Assembly (NCBI RefSeq): GCF_030268885.1
Contig: NZ_BSSA01000001.1
Coordinates: forward strand, 496,001 to 560,000
From: Kitasatospora phosalacinea
Lineage (GTDB): Bacteria > Actinomycetota > Actinomycetes > Streptomycetales > Streptomycetaceae
Reading direction: 5' to 3'
Length of the DNA stretch: 64,000 bases
A program made the position numbers and the translations under genes. Positions 8,975-17,442 of this stretch are shown piece by piece. A model generated the notes under the pieces. The model worked only from the letters and a program-made list of their open reading frames with translations, had not been told where the DNA came from and made no database searches. Position 1 is the first letter of the stretch; every line of letters begins with the position of its first letter.

Positions 8975-9429
8975 ACGGCGGGGGAGCGGCGGGGAGGGGC
9001 GGCTCCCGCCCCCGGGACCGCGGTTCGTTCGCGATCGAGGCGGCGGTCCTGGTGCCGGTGGTGCTCAGCTTCGCCCTGATGGCGGTCGCCGCCGGACGCC
9101 TGCAGACCACCGGCTCGGTGGTCGACGCCGCCGCCCGCGCCGGAGCCCGCGCCGCCTCACTGGCCCGCAGCCCCGAAGCCGCCCGGCAGGACGCCGCCGA
9201 CGCCGTCCGGCAGGCGCTGGCGGCCCGGTCGGTGACGTGCACGGCCGAACCCACCGGGGACCCGGTGTACGGCACCCTGGCCACCACCGGCGGCGCCCTG
9301 ACCACCGTCACCGTCCGGGTCTCCTGCACGGTGCCGCTCTCCGACCTGGTCGGACTGGACGGCCTGCCGGGCAGCAAGACCGTCACCGGCACGTTCACCT
9401 CCGTGCTGGACCGGTACCGGGGAAACTGA
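8971..9429 (+). CDS. TadE/TadF-like pseudopilin
   Basis: A 152-residue protein with a DRG-SFAIE processing motif (Glu at +5) and one membrane helix (AAVLVPVVLSFALMAVAAG), then a domain with DAAARAGARAASLA and a pair of cysteines (SVTC ... RVSC) that may form a disulfide. It is a second minor pilin in the same overlapping cluster. A 32-base gap separates it from the third pseudopilin. Confidence 0.85.
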   Translation: MNGGGAAGRGGSRPRDRGSFAIEAAVLVPVVLSFALMAVAAGRLQTTGSVVDAAARAGARAASLARSPEAARQDAADAVRQALAARSVTCTAEPTGDPVYGTLATTGGALTTVTVRVSCTVPLSDLVGLDGLPGSKTVTGTFTSVLDRYRGN

Positions 9430-9461
9430 GAGGACGTCAACAGACCGTGGGGGGAGGGAAC

Positions 9462-9905
9462 GTGCACGAAGCAGGCGTGAACGGGCGGGACCGGGGCAGC
9501 ATTTCGGTCATGGTCGCCATCACCGCCGTCAGCCTGGTCGCCGTGGTCGGCCTGGTGCTCGACTTCGGCGGCCAACTCCGGGCCACCGAACGGGCCGACG
9601 CGGTGGCGCAGGAAGCCGCCCGGGTGGCCGGACAGCAACTCGACATCGACCGGCTCCGCTCCGGCGGCGGCTACCAGGTTGACCCCCGACAGGCCGAGTC
9701 CGCCGCCCGGGCCTACCTCGCCTCCCAGGGCGTCGAGGGCCGCGTCGAGTACCCCCGCTACCCCGACCTGAGCGTGATCAGCGTCAGCGTCACCAGCACC
9801 TACCGGACCGCGCTGCTCGGCGTGGTCGGCATCGACACACTCTCCGTGCAGGGCCACGGCAAGGCCACCCTGCTGCACGGCATCACGGAAGGGAAGACCG
9901 GCTGA
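9462..9905 (+). CDS. TadG-like pilus protein
   Basis: A 147-residue protein. The GTG at 9462 is chosen because GGGGAGGGAA sits just upstream; the open frame extends further left without a better start. It has DRG-SISVM and then a hydrophobic helix AITAVSLVAVVGLVLDFGG, as in TadG N-termini, followed by an extracytoplasmic domain of about 100 residues. It lacks the large von Willebrand-type domain found in Gram-negative TadG. Its stop overlaps the start of the LysM protein gene as TGATG. Confidence 0.82.
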   Translation: MHEAGVNGRDRGSISVMVAITAVSLVAVVGLVLDFGGQLRATERADAVAQEAARVAGQQLDIDRLRSGGGYQVDPRQAESAARAYLASQGVEGRVEYPRYPDLSVISVSVTSTYRTALLGVVGIDTLSVQGHGKATLLHGITEGKTG

Positions 9906-12900
9906 TGGCCGCGCGCGGAGCCGACGACCAGCACCGCAAGGGCCGCCGGGAGCGGCAACCGGACCGCACCGCCACCCCCGGCCGCGGCGGGCCCCGGCCC
10001 GTCCCGGTGGCCCCCGGACGGCGCCGCCGACGGGGCGCGGGCGGCTCGGTGCTCGCCGCGCTCGGCGCGCTGCTGGCACTCGTCCTGCTGCTGGTCGGCG
10101 TGCCCGCCCTGCTCGGCTACGGCACCCTCGCCGTCGCCGCCGCGGGCGACCCCGTCCACGGCGACCTGCTCGCCGCGCTCACCAGCCCCGACGACGGCAG
10201 CCTCTTCCTGTGGCTGCTGGTCGGCGTCGGCTGGATCGGCTGGCTGTGCTTCCTGCTCTCCGTCCTGGTCGAGGTCCCCGCCCAACTGCGCGGCCGGGTC
10301 GCCCGCCGGATCCCCGCCTTCGGCTGGAGCCAGCGCATCGCGGCCGGCCTGATCGGCTCCGTCCTGGCCCTGCTCCCGGTCGCCGGATCGGCCTTCGCCG
10401 CCACCCCCGAACTCGCGCAACGACCGTCCGCCGCAGCCCAGTTGGACGCCGCCCCGGCCTACGCCGCGCTGCCCGCCGGGGCACCCGCGGCCGCCCCCGC
10501 CGCCGACCCCCAGCAGCAGCCGGTCTACACCGTCCGCGACGCCCGGCCCGCCGACAGCCTCTGGTCCATCGCCGAACGCCAACTCGGCTCCGGCGAACGC
10601 TGGACGGAGATCGCCAAGCTCAACGCGGGCCGCCCGATGGACGAGGCCGGCACCCGCTTCGACGCCGACCGGCCGATCCAGCCCGGCTGGCGGCTGCTGA
10701 TGCCCGCCGACGCCAAGCCCGACACCGCGGGCGGCGCCACCGGCGCCACCGCGGGCAGCAGCACCGCGCCCGCCCTGCCCGCCGCGCCCGCCGCGCCCGC
10801 GCACGGCAGCGTCACCGTGCACTCCGGCGACTCGCTCTCCGCCATCGCCCAGCGGGAGTTGGGCGACGGCGACCGCTGGCCCGAGCTCTTCGCCGCCAAC
10901 AAGGGCGTCACCGCCCCCGACGGCGAGCGGCTCACCGACCCGGACGTGCTCGCCCCCGGCATGGTGCTCACCGTGCCCGGGGCCGCGACCACCCCCGCGC
11001 CGGACGCCCAGCAGCCCGCGCCCGGCCCGCAGACCCCGGCGCCGGAGGCCCAGACGCCCGCGCCGGAGGCCCAGCAGCCCGCCCCGGACGCCCAGACCCC
11101 GGCGCCGGACGCCCAGCAGCCCGCCCCGCAGCAGGCCACCCCGCCCGCGGCCGAGGCGCAGACGCCCGCGCCGCAGGACACCGCGGCCGCCACCGGCCTG
11201 CCCGCCGTCCGCGACCAGCAGGCCGTCGCGAAGAGCGGCGACGACTACACCGTGGCGCTGGCCGCCTCCGGCCTCGGCGTGCTGATGGCCGCCGCGCTGA
11301 TCACCCTGGTCGCCCGCCGCCGCACCGACCAGCAGCGGGCCCGCCGCCCCCGGCACCGGATCGCCCTGCCCTCGGCCGAGGCAGGCCGCTTCGAGGCCGA
11401 GCTGAAGGCCCGGCAGGACGAGCACGGCCTGGACCTGCTCAACCGCGCCCTGCGCACCCTGGGCCGCAACACCGTCCGCGGCGAGAAGCGGCTGCCCGCC
11501 CTGGTCGCCGCCCGGATCACCGTCGCGGGCACCGTCGAACTGCACCTGGCCGCCCCGGCCGTGCCGATCGCCCCGTTCCGGGCCGCGCACGCCCCGAACG
11601 TGTGGTGGTGCCCGGTCGACTCCACCGAGCTGCTCTCCGCCGGGCAGGCCGCCAAGTACGCCGCCCCCTACCCGGCGCTGGTCACCCTCGGCGCCACCCC
11701 CGACGGCTCCACCGTGCTGGCCGACCTGGAGACCGTCCGGCTGGTGCACCTGTCCGGGCACCCCGAGGACGCCGAGGACGTGCTGCGCAGCCTCGCCGTC
11801 GAACTCGCCCACAGCCCGCTCGCCGACCGCCTGCACCTGCACCTGGTCGGCATCGCCACCGACCTGCCCACCGCCGGACCGGCCGCCGACCGGGTCCACC
11901 ACCACCCCACCCTGGAGGCCGCGCTCGCCGCCCTCGGCCCGCGCACCGCCAAGGCCCGCGCCACCCTGATCGGCGCGAACGTCGGCAGCCCCCGCGAGGC
12001 CCGCAGCCGCGGCAGCGCCGACGAGGCCTGGCTGCCGGAGATCGTGCTGTCCGCGCAGCCGCCCTCCGGAGCCGTCCCCGCCGAACTCGGCCGCCTGCTC
12101 GACGGCCGCCCCCGCACCTGCCTGGCCGTCCTCACCCGCGCCCCCGAGCGCGGCGCGGGACCGGTCGCCCGCTGGACCCTCCCCGCGACCGGGCACGCCG
12201 CCCTGCCCGGCCTGCACCTCAGCGTCGAACTCCAGCGCCTGAACCGCGAGCAGTACGCCCAGATCGGCGAACTCGTCCGCGCCTCCGGCGACTTCACCCA
12301 GCACCCGGCCCCCGACTGGACCGTCGACGGCCCGCACAACGGCCCCGAGGACGAGGCCGAACTCCCGCTGCCCGTCCCGGCGCTGGCCGCGGTCGGCGCC
12401 GCGATAGGAGCCGTCCCCGCCCCGTTCGGCACCGGCTTCGGAGAGCCGGAGGACGGGGGGCAGGAGGGCGCCGTCCGGGCCGACGGCACGCTCGACGCCC
12501 GCCTGATCGCCCTGCTCGGCGGGCCGATCGGGACGGCCGGGGCGGAAGCGGCTACGGCCGACGCCCCGGTGCGGACCAGCCTGGACAAGCCGACCGGCGG
12601 TGGCGCGGGCGGCGCAGGCGGCGCAGGCGGCGAGGGCCGGAAGGACGAGGGCGACGGGGCCGGGCCGCGGCTGCTGGCCCGGGTCGTGCCCACCGGCAGC
12701 AGCCCGTTCGCCGGGCTGGTCCCGACCGCGCCCACCAACCCGTACGCGGTCGTGCCGGTGGTGCCCGTCCAGCCCGCCGCGCTGCCGCCCGCGACGCCGG
12801 AGCCCGCCCAGAGCGCCCAGAGCGCCCAGCCCGTCCGGCCCGCGGCGCCCGCCGAGCCGCGGCACGCCGCGAACGGACAGGCCCGCAAGGTCACCACCCC

Positions 12901-14077
12901 GCCGCACGGCACGCCCGTCGACCCCCGGATCGCCGCCGCGCTGCCGCCCGTCGTGCCCGCCCAGCCGCCGGCCCCGCCCGCGCCGCCGCTGCCGCCGCAG
13001 GACGGACTCCCGTCCGTCGCGGCCGAGTCCGGGTCCGGGTCCGAGCCCGGGGCCGAGCCGGTGGCGGAGGACGGCGCCCGGCCGTCCGGGCTCGCCGCCC
13101 CCGCTCCGGTCGAGCAGCCGGTCGAAACGCCAGCGGCACCCGCGCCCGCGCCCGAGCCGGAGCCCGCGCCGGAGCCGTTGCCCACCCACGACCAGGCGGC
13201 GGCCCCCGACCCGCGCTCCCCGGCCCGGCCGTCCGCCCGGCCCGGGAGCGGTCCGGCCCGCACCGACAGCGACGACCTGCTGGCGATCCTGCGCTCCCCG
13301 GAGGCCCACCACCTGCGGTCCGCGCCGCGGATCCGGGTGCTCGGACCGGTCGACGTGCTCGGGGCGGCGGGCAGCGCCGACCCGGCGGGCCGTCCCCGGC
13401 TCACCGAGCTCGCCGCGTACCTGGCGCTGCGCCCGGGCAGCGAGCACACCGCGATCGACCGCGACCTCCACCCGGGCGCCGCGCACCTCGACCCGAAGGC
13501 CACCGCGGAGCGCCTCGCCGAGCCGCTGCCGGTCAAACTCGCCGCGCTGGCGGGCTGGTTGGGCACCTCCCCGGAGGGGCGCGACTACCTGGGCGGGCAG
13601 CCCGCCGACACGTACACCCTGGCGCCGACCGTCAGCTGCGACTGGGACGAGTTCCGCAGCCTGTACCGGCGCGGCATGCGCTCCACCTCCAGCACCGCCG
13701 ACGCCGCCCTCGCGCACGCCCTCGCCCTGGTCCGCGGCGCCCCGTTCGCCGAGGCCCCGGCCGGGACGTACGCCTGGGCGGAGGCCGAACGGCAGGACAT
13801 GCTGGCCGCGATCGTCGACACCGCGCACGAACTCGCCGCCCGCCGCCTGCAGTACGGCGACCACCGCACCGCCGAGGCCGCGATCTTCCGTGCCCTCGCC
13901 GTCGCCCCCGAGGTCGAACTCCTGCACCGCGACCTGTTCTACGCCTACGCCTCGGCGGGCGCCCGCGACCAGCTCGTCCGCTCCGTCAACCGGCTGGACG
14001 CGCTCAGCCGCCGCACCGGCCGCGACCTCGACCCGGACACCGTGGCCCTGCTCCGCGACCTGCTCACCGGCAGCTGA
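9905..14077 (+). CDS. Giant membrane protein with two LysM domains and a C-terminal SARP/BTAD-like region
   Basis: A 1390-residue protein closing the tad operon. In order: basic N-terminus; three hydrophobic segments (about 43-65, 96-118, 140-165); LysM 1 (about 205-258, VYTVRDARPADSLWSIAERQ) and LysM 2 (about 300-357, VTVHSGDSLSAIAQRELG); an Ala/Pro/Gln linker of 11-residue-like repeats; another membrane helix (about 448-470); a large Pro-rich central region; then a winged-helix-like segment opening IRVLGPVDVLG and a bacterial transcriptional activation (BTAD) helical repeat region (about 1255-1385). LysM binds peptidoglycan, while BTAD is normally part of cytoplasmic SARP regulators. Topology therefore places wall-binding and regulator-like parts on one chain across the membrane. 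Whether it regulates or scaffolds the pilus is unknown. Confidence 0.88.
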   Translation: MAARGADDQHRKGRRERQPDRTATPGRGGPRPVPVAPGRRRRRGAGGSVLAALGALLALVLLLVGVPALLGYGTLAVAAAGDPVHGDLLAALTSPDDGSLFLWLLVGVGWIGWLCFLLSVLVEVPAQLRGRVARRIPAFGWSQRIAAGLIGSVLALLPVAGSAFAATPELAQRPSAAAQLDAAPAYAALPAGAPAAAPAADPQQQPVYTVRDARPADSLWSIAERQLGSGERWTEIAKLNAGRPMDEAGTRFDADRPIQPGWRLLMPADAKPDTAGGATGATAGSSTAPALPAAPAAPAHGSVTVHSGDSLSAIAQRELGDGDRWPELFAANKGVTAPDGERLTDPDVLAPGMVLTVPGAATTPAPDAQQPAPGPQTPAPEAQTPAPEAQQPAPDAQTPAPDAQQPAPQQATPPAAEAQTPAPQDTAAATGLPAVRDQQAVAKSGDDYTVALAASGLGVLMAAALITLVARRRTDQQRARRPRHRIALPSAEAGRFEAELKARQDEHGLDLLNRALRTLGRNTVRGEKRLPALVAARITVAGTVELHLAAPAVPIAPFRAAHAPNVWWCPVDSTELLSAGQAAKYAAPYPALVTLGATPDGSTVLADLETVRLVHLSGHPEDAEDVLRSLAVELAHSPLADRLHLHLVGIATDLPTAGPAADRVHHHPTLEAALAALGPRTAKARATLIGANVGSPREARSRGSADEAWLPEIVLSAQPPSGAVPAELGRLLDGRPRTCLAVLTRAPERGAGPVARWTLPATGHAALPGLHLSVELQRLNREQYAQIGELVRASGDFTQHPAPDWTVDGPHNGPEDEAELPLPVPALAAVGAAIGAVPAPFGTGFGEPEDGGQEGAVRADGTLDARLIALLGGPIGTAGAEAATADAPVRTSLDKPTGGGAGGAGGAGGEGRKDEGDGAGPRLLARVVPTGSSPFAGLVPTAPTNPYAVVPVVPVQPAALPPATPEPAQSAQSAQPVRPAAPAEPRHAANGQARKVTTPPHGTPVDPRIAAALPPVVPAQPPAPPAPPLPPQDGLPSVAAESGSGSEPGAEPVAEDGARPSGLAAPAPVEQPVETPAAPAPAPEPEPAPEPLPTHDQAAAPDPRSPARPSARPGSGPARTDSDDLLAILRSPEAHHLRSAPRIRVLGPVDVLGAAGSADPAGRPRLTELAAYLALRPGSEHTAIDRDLHPGAAHLDPKATAERLAEPLPVKLAALAGWLGTSPEGRDYLGGQPADTYTLAPTVSCDWDEFRSLYRRGMRSTSSTADAALAHALALVRGAPFAEAPAGTYAWAEAERQDMLAAIVDTAHELAARRLQYGDHRTAEAAIFRALAVAPEVELLHRDLFYAYASAGARDQLVRSVNRLDALSRRTGRDLDPDTVALLRDLLTGS

Positions 14078-14100
14078 GCGGGAAGCCGACCCGCACCGCC

Positions 14101-14134
14101 GACCGCCGTCGCCCCGCCCGGGGCGGCGGCGGTC
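14101..14134. terminator. Bidirectional stem-loop between convergent genes
   Basis: A 16-bp stem (14101-14116 with 14119-14134, one T/G wobble) and a 2-base apex. It lies just after the stop of the LysM/BTAD gene and reaches the stop of the convergent gene at 14133. There is no T-tract, as usual for terminators in this GC range. Confidence 0.6.
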
Positions 14135-14555
14135 AGTCCGCGCGCAGGCGCCGGTGCCACCAGGCCGCCGGACGGGTGCCGTCCGGGCGGGCGGCGAGCG
14201 GGTCGGGCAGGGTGCGGTGGAGGAACTCCTCGTCGAGGCGTTCGACCAGGGCCCGCAGCGGGGCGCGGGCCGGGCGGGGGAGGCGGTGGAGGGCCGTCTC
14301 CAGGACGTCCCGGGCCGTCAGCGGGTCGCAGCAGGGGCAGTCCGCCCGGGGCACGTACAGGTGGCGGCCGGGTCGGCGGAGGAAGCGCTCGTACGTGTGC
14401 AGCGCCTCGGCGACCGCGCCCGCCCCCAGGCCCAGGGCCTCGATGCGGTGGACGGCCGTCCGGGTGCGCCGGGGCAGCCCCTGGAGGCGGCGGACGGGAC
14501 GGGTGGGCCGCCGCCGCGGCAGGGCGCGGACGGCGCCGGGCGGCTTACGCGCCAC
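14133..14555 (-). CDS. Conserved small basic protein of unknown function
   Basis: A 140-residue Arg/Leu-rich protein. It starts at GTG 14555 with GAAAGG upstream. A central pair of cysteines in ADCPCCDPLTARDVLETAL could bind a metal; the C-terminal half is amphipathic helical and ends in a WWHRRLRAD segment. No known domain is recognised, but the codon bias and ribosome site support a real gene. It converges on the tad operon. Confidence 0.7.
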   Translation of the reverse strand: MARKPPGAVRALPRRRPTRPVRRLQGLPRRTRTAVHRIEALGLGAGAVAEALHTYERFLRRPGRHLYVPRADCPCCDPLTARDVLETALHRLPRPARAPLRALVERLDEEFLHRTLPDPLAARPDGTRPAAWWHRRLRAD

Positions 14556-14704
14556 GGGCCTTTCGGAGGTGGGTCACCCGCCCCATGGTGCCAGCTCGGG
14601 CGGCCGCCGTCAGTCCGTTTGCCGGTGCGGTCCCGTTGCTCCGTCCGGGGAGTTCCTCCGCGCAGGGACGAACGCCGGGCGGCGGGCTCGTGCGGCGGCT
14701 CCGA

Positions 14705-15184
14705 TCAGCCCCCGTCCGCCGCGGCCTCCAGGGCGGCGATGTCGAGCTTGCCCATCTGCAGCATCGCCGCGGTGGCCCGGCGGGCGCGCTCCGGGTCCGG
14801 GTCGGAGAGGAGTTCCGTCATCCGGCGCGGCACGATCTGCCAGGACAGGCCGTAGCGGTCCTTCAGCCAGCCGCACGGGCCCGGCGCGCCGCCGTCCGCG
14901 GTCAGCAGCTCCCAGTAGCGGTCCACCTCGGCCTGGTCGGTGCAGTCGACCTGCAGCGAGACGGCCTCGTTGAAGGTGAACTGGGGCCCACCGTTCAGGG
15001 CCAGGAACTCCTGTCCGAACAGTTCGAAGGACACCAGCATCACGCTGCCGGGCTCGCCCGGTCCGGCCTCCGAGTAGCGCTGCACGTCGGTGATCCGGCC
15101 GTACTCGAACACCGAGGTGTAGAACTCGGCGGCCTGCTCGGCCTGGTCGTCGAACCACAGGAAAGTGGTGATCTTCTGACTCAT
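14705..15184 (-). CDS. VOC-family protein (PhnB-like)
   Basis: A 159-residue protein of the glyoxalase/vicinal-oxygen-chelate fold, PhnB / 3-demethylubiquinone-like subgroup: ITTFLWFDDQAEQAAEFY at the start, SFELFGQEFLALNGGPQF in the middle, and the CTDQAEVDRYWELL ... WLKDRYGLSWQIVP signature. The substrate is not predictable for this family. The C-terminal MGKLDIAALEAA tail is typical. It starts at ATG 15184 with GGAGGA 9 bases upstream, and is a monocistronic gene by spacing. Confidence 0.9.
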   Translation of the reverse strand: MSQKITTFLWFDDQAEQAAEFYTSVFEYGRITDVQRYSEAGPGEPGSVMLVSFELFGQEFLALNGGPQFTFNEAVSLQVDCTDQAEVDRYWELLTADGGAPGPCGWLKDRYGLSWQIVPRRMTELLSDPDPERARRATAAMLQMGKLDIAALEAAADGG

Positions 15185-15351
15185 CGGAAGGGTCCTCCGT
15201 TCCCGTACGGTCGCCCGGCCGCCCGGCCGGACCCCTTCGACAGTAGGGCGGGCCCGGCGCTCCCCGGCGCAGGCGCGTCGGGGCGGGCGGGCGTACCGGG
15301 GCGCAGCGGGACGGGCGGGCGTACCGGGGCGGGCGTGTCAGGATGGGCGGC

Positions 15352-16152
15352 ATGACCCTTCCGGAGCTGCTGCGGCTGTCCGCCGCCGAGCGGGACGCCG
15401 TCGACGCCGCCCAACGCGCCCTGGCCGCACCGCTGCTGGCGGAGTTCACCGCCCGCCTGTCCGCCGCCGCGCCGGTGCGTGCGCTGTGGGCGCACGGCTC
15501 GCTGGCGTACGGGGACTACCGGCACGGGCGCAGCGACCTCGACCTGGTCGCCGTCCTCCCCGCCGCCCCGGACGGGCAGCTGCAGGAGCGACTCGCCGCG
15601 CTGCACCGGGAGTTGATCGACCGGGAGCCCGACGCGGCGCGGCTGCACTGCAGCTACCTGCCGGTCGGGGAGCTCGCCGACGCGGCCGCCGCGCACTTCA
15701 CCTTCGCCCAGGGCGAGCCGATGCGGCGTCCGGTCACGGCCGTCACCCGGCGCGAACTGCTGGACGGTGCAACGGTGTTGGCGGGCGAGCGCCCCGAGAA
15801 GCTGCTGCCGCCGGTGGACGACGCCGAACTGCACGCCTTCATCCGGGCCGACCTGCGCGACTACTGGTACCCGATCACCGCCCGCCCCGACCCGTGGCAG
15901 CGCGACATCTGGGTCGACCACGGCCCGGTCACCGCCGTCCGCGCCACCGCCGCCCTGCGCGAGGGCCGGTTGATCACCAAGCGCGAGGCGATCACCCGCC
16001 TCGCCGCCCTGGAGGCCCCGCCCGGCCTGGCCGAGGACATCGCCGCCCGCCGCTACGGCACCCCGCCCGTCCTCACCCCCGGGGCCCGCACCGAACGCGC
16101 CGAGCAGGCCCGGCTGTTCACCCGCGCGCTGATCGAGCGGGCACTGACCTGA
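15352..16152 (+). CDS. Nucleotidyltransferase-fold protein
   Basis: A 266-residue protein whose N-terminal third carries the polymerase-beta nucleotidyltransferase signature: LWAHGSLAYGDYRHGRSDLD gives the GS and DxD elements, with the second aspartate cluster at LDLVAVL. The C-terminal helical part resembles aminoglycoside-adenylyltransferase-like proteins, and the substrate is unknown. The ATG at 15352 is preferred over 15343 because CAGGAT (15339-15344) followed by 7 bases looks like a leaderless -10 element. Confidence 0.8.
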   Translation: MTLPELLRLSAAERDAVDAAQRALAAPLLAEFTARLSAAAPVRALWAHGSLAYGDYRHGRSDLDLVAVLPAAPDGQLQERLAALHRELIDREPDAARLHCSYLPVGELADAAAAHFTFAQGEPMRRPVTAVTRRELLDGATVLAGERPEKLLPPVDDAELHAFIRADLRDYWYPITARPDPWQRDIWVDHGPVTAVRATAALREGRLITKREAITRLAALEAPPGLAEDIAARRYGTPPVLTPGARTERAEQARLFTRALIERALT

Positions 16153-16333
16153 CGGGGCGTCGGTTCGCTCCGGCGAACAGCGCGGTGAGCCGCGGCAGCC
16201 GGGCGGCGCGCTGCTCCGGCGTCCACACCGGTTCGTCGAACTCGGCGTCGTGGGGGCTCTCGTGGCCGATCGCCTCCAGCGCCCGGAAACCGTCCGTGTC
16301 CACGGCCCGGATCCCGGCACCCGCCGGTGACAC
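16118..16333 (-). CDS. Possible small protein or gene remnant, convergent with the nucleotidyltransferase gene
   Basis: A 71-residue reading frame from GTG 16333 with a plausible globular sequence (ALEAIGHESPHDAEFDEPVW, then TPEQRAARLPRLTALFAGA). It overlaps the end of the neighbouring gene by 35 bases and has no good ribosome site. The acidic/Trp motif looks like real protein rather than antisense noise, but the family is not recognised and it may be a leftover C-terminus of a lost gene. Confidence 0.3.
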   Translation of the reverse strand: MSPAGAGIRAVDTDGFRALEAIGHESPHDAEFDEPVWTPEQRAARLPRLTALFAGANRRPVRSVPARSARG

Positions 16334-16353
16334 CCGGTCGGTCGGGGCCGTGC

Positions 16354-16384
16354 TTGACCTCAAGCCCGCTTGAGGTTGCAGGAT
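16354..16384 (+). promoter_or_regulatory. SoxR-type operator/promoter
   Basis: A -35 TTGACC (16354-16359) and a -10 CAGGAT (16379-16384) are separated by 19 bases, the over-long spacer typical of MerR-family promoters. Within the spacer is the dyad CCTCAAGC-CC-GCTTGAGG (16358-16375), whose arms match the known SoxR box (CCTCAAG/CTTGAGG). It drives the oxidoreductase starting at 16430. A SoxR gene is not in this window. Confidence 0.85.
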
Positions 16385-16429
16385 GGGCGGCGGGCCGGAA
16401 CGACCGGTCCGGGAACGGGCGGAGGCGTG

Positions 16430-17377
16430 ATGCGAGCGGTGTGGCTGCGGGAGTTCGGCGGGCCCGAGGTGCTGGTGGCCGGGGCCGCCCCCGACCCGGT
16501 GCCGGGGGAAGGGCAGGTGCTGGTCGAGGTCGCGCACGCCAACCTGACCTTCGTCGAGACCCAGTTCCGCGCCACCGGCCTCGGACCGTTCACCGGCGCC
16601 CTCCCGATGGTGCCCGGCAACGGCGTCGGCGGCACCGTCACCACCCTCGGCCCCGGCGCCGACCCGGCCTGGCTCGGGCGGCGGGTGGTCTCCTCCACCG
16701 GCGGCAGCGGCGGCTACGCCGAACTCGCCGCCGTCCCCGCCGACGGCCTGCACCCCGTCCCCGACGGCCTCCCGCTGGACACCGCCACCGCGCTGCTCGC
16801 CGACGGCCGCACCGCCCGCCTGCTGCTGGAGACCGCCGCCCCCGCGCCCGGCGAACGCGTCCTGGTCACCGCCGCGGCCGGGGGCGTCGGCACCCTGCTG
16901 GTCCAACTCGCCACCGCCGCCGGGGCCCACGTCCTCGCCGCGGCCGGCGGCCCGCGCAAACTCGCCCTCGCCGCCGAACTCGGCGCCGCCGAGACCGTCG
17001 ACTACCTGCAGCCCGACTGGACCCGCGCCCCGGCCCCCGTCGACCTCGTCCTCGACGGCGTCGGCGGCGCCCTCGGCCGGGCCGCCGCCGGCCTGCTCCG
17101 CGACGGCGGCCGCATCGTCAGCTACGGCCTGGCCAGCGGCAGTTGGACCGACCTCCCGGCCGACGAGGCCGCCGCCCGCGACCTGACCGTCCTCCACCTG
17201 CGCCCCACCCCGGAGCGCACCCGCGCCGCCACCGCCCACGTCCTCGCCGAGGCCGCCGCGCACCGGCTGCGCCCCGTCATCGGCCAGCGCTTCCCGCTGG
17301 AGCGCGCCGCCGACGCCCACCGCGCCATCGAGAACCGCGCCACCCTCGGCAAGACCCTGCTGGACGTCCGCCCCTGA
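16430..17377 (+). CDS. Quinone oxidoreductase-like zinc-type alcohol dehydrogenase, SoxR-regulated
   Basis: A 315-residue MDR-superfamily NADPH:quinone oxidoreductase. It has a GroES-like N-terminal domain (VWLREFGGPEVL), and a nucleotide-binding Rossmann part with LVTAAAGGVGTLLVQLA (AxxGGVG) and a catalytic-domain end HRAIENRATLGKTLLDV. The structural-zinc cysteines are missing, as in quinone reductases. Start ATG 16430 has GGAGG four bases upstream. The promoter has a SoxR box, so expression should follow redox-active compounds such as quinone or phenazine antibiotics; actinomycete SoxR regulons are known to contain enzymes of this type. Confidence 0.9.
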   Translation: MRAVWLREFGGPEVLVAGAAPDPVPGEGQVLVEVAHANLTFVETQFRATGLGPFTGALPMVPGNGVGGTVTTLGPGADPAWLGRRVVSSTGGSGGYAELAAVPADGLHPVPDGLPLDTATALLADGRTARLLLETAAPAPGERVLVTAAAGGVGTLLVQLATAAGAHVLAAAGGPRKLALAAELGAAETVDYLQPDWTRAPAPVDLVLDGVGGALGRAAAGLLRDGGRIVSYGLASGSWTDLPADEAAARDLTVLHLRPTPERTRAATAHVLAEAAAHRLRPVIGQRFPLERAADAHRAIENRATLGKTLLDVRP

Positions 17378-17442
17378 ACCGCGCCCGGACCGCTCCGGAT
17401 ATCCGGTCGTGTGCGGCCCGCCCGCGTCGCTAGCATCCCGGC

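Noticed and set aside
10210..14973. Long plus-strand frame of about 1590 codons overlapping the LysM/BTAD gene
   Set aside because: Arg/Pro-rich out-of-frame reading of a gene whose true frame has LysM and BTAD motifs.
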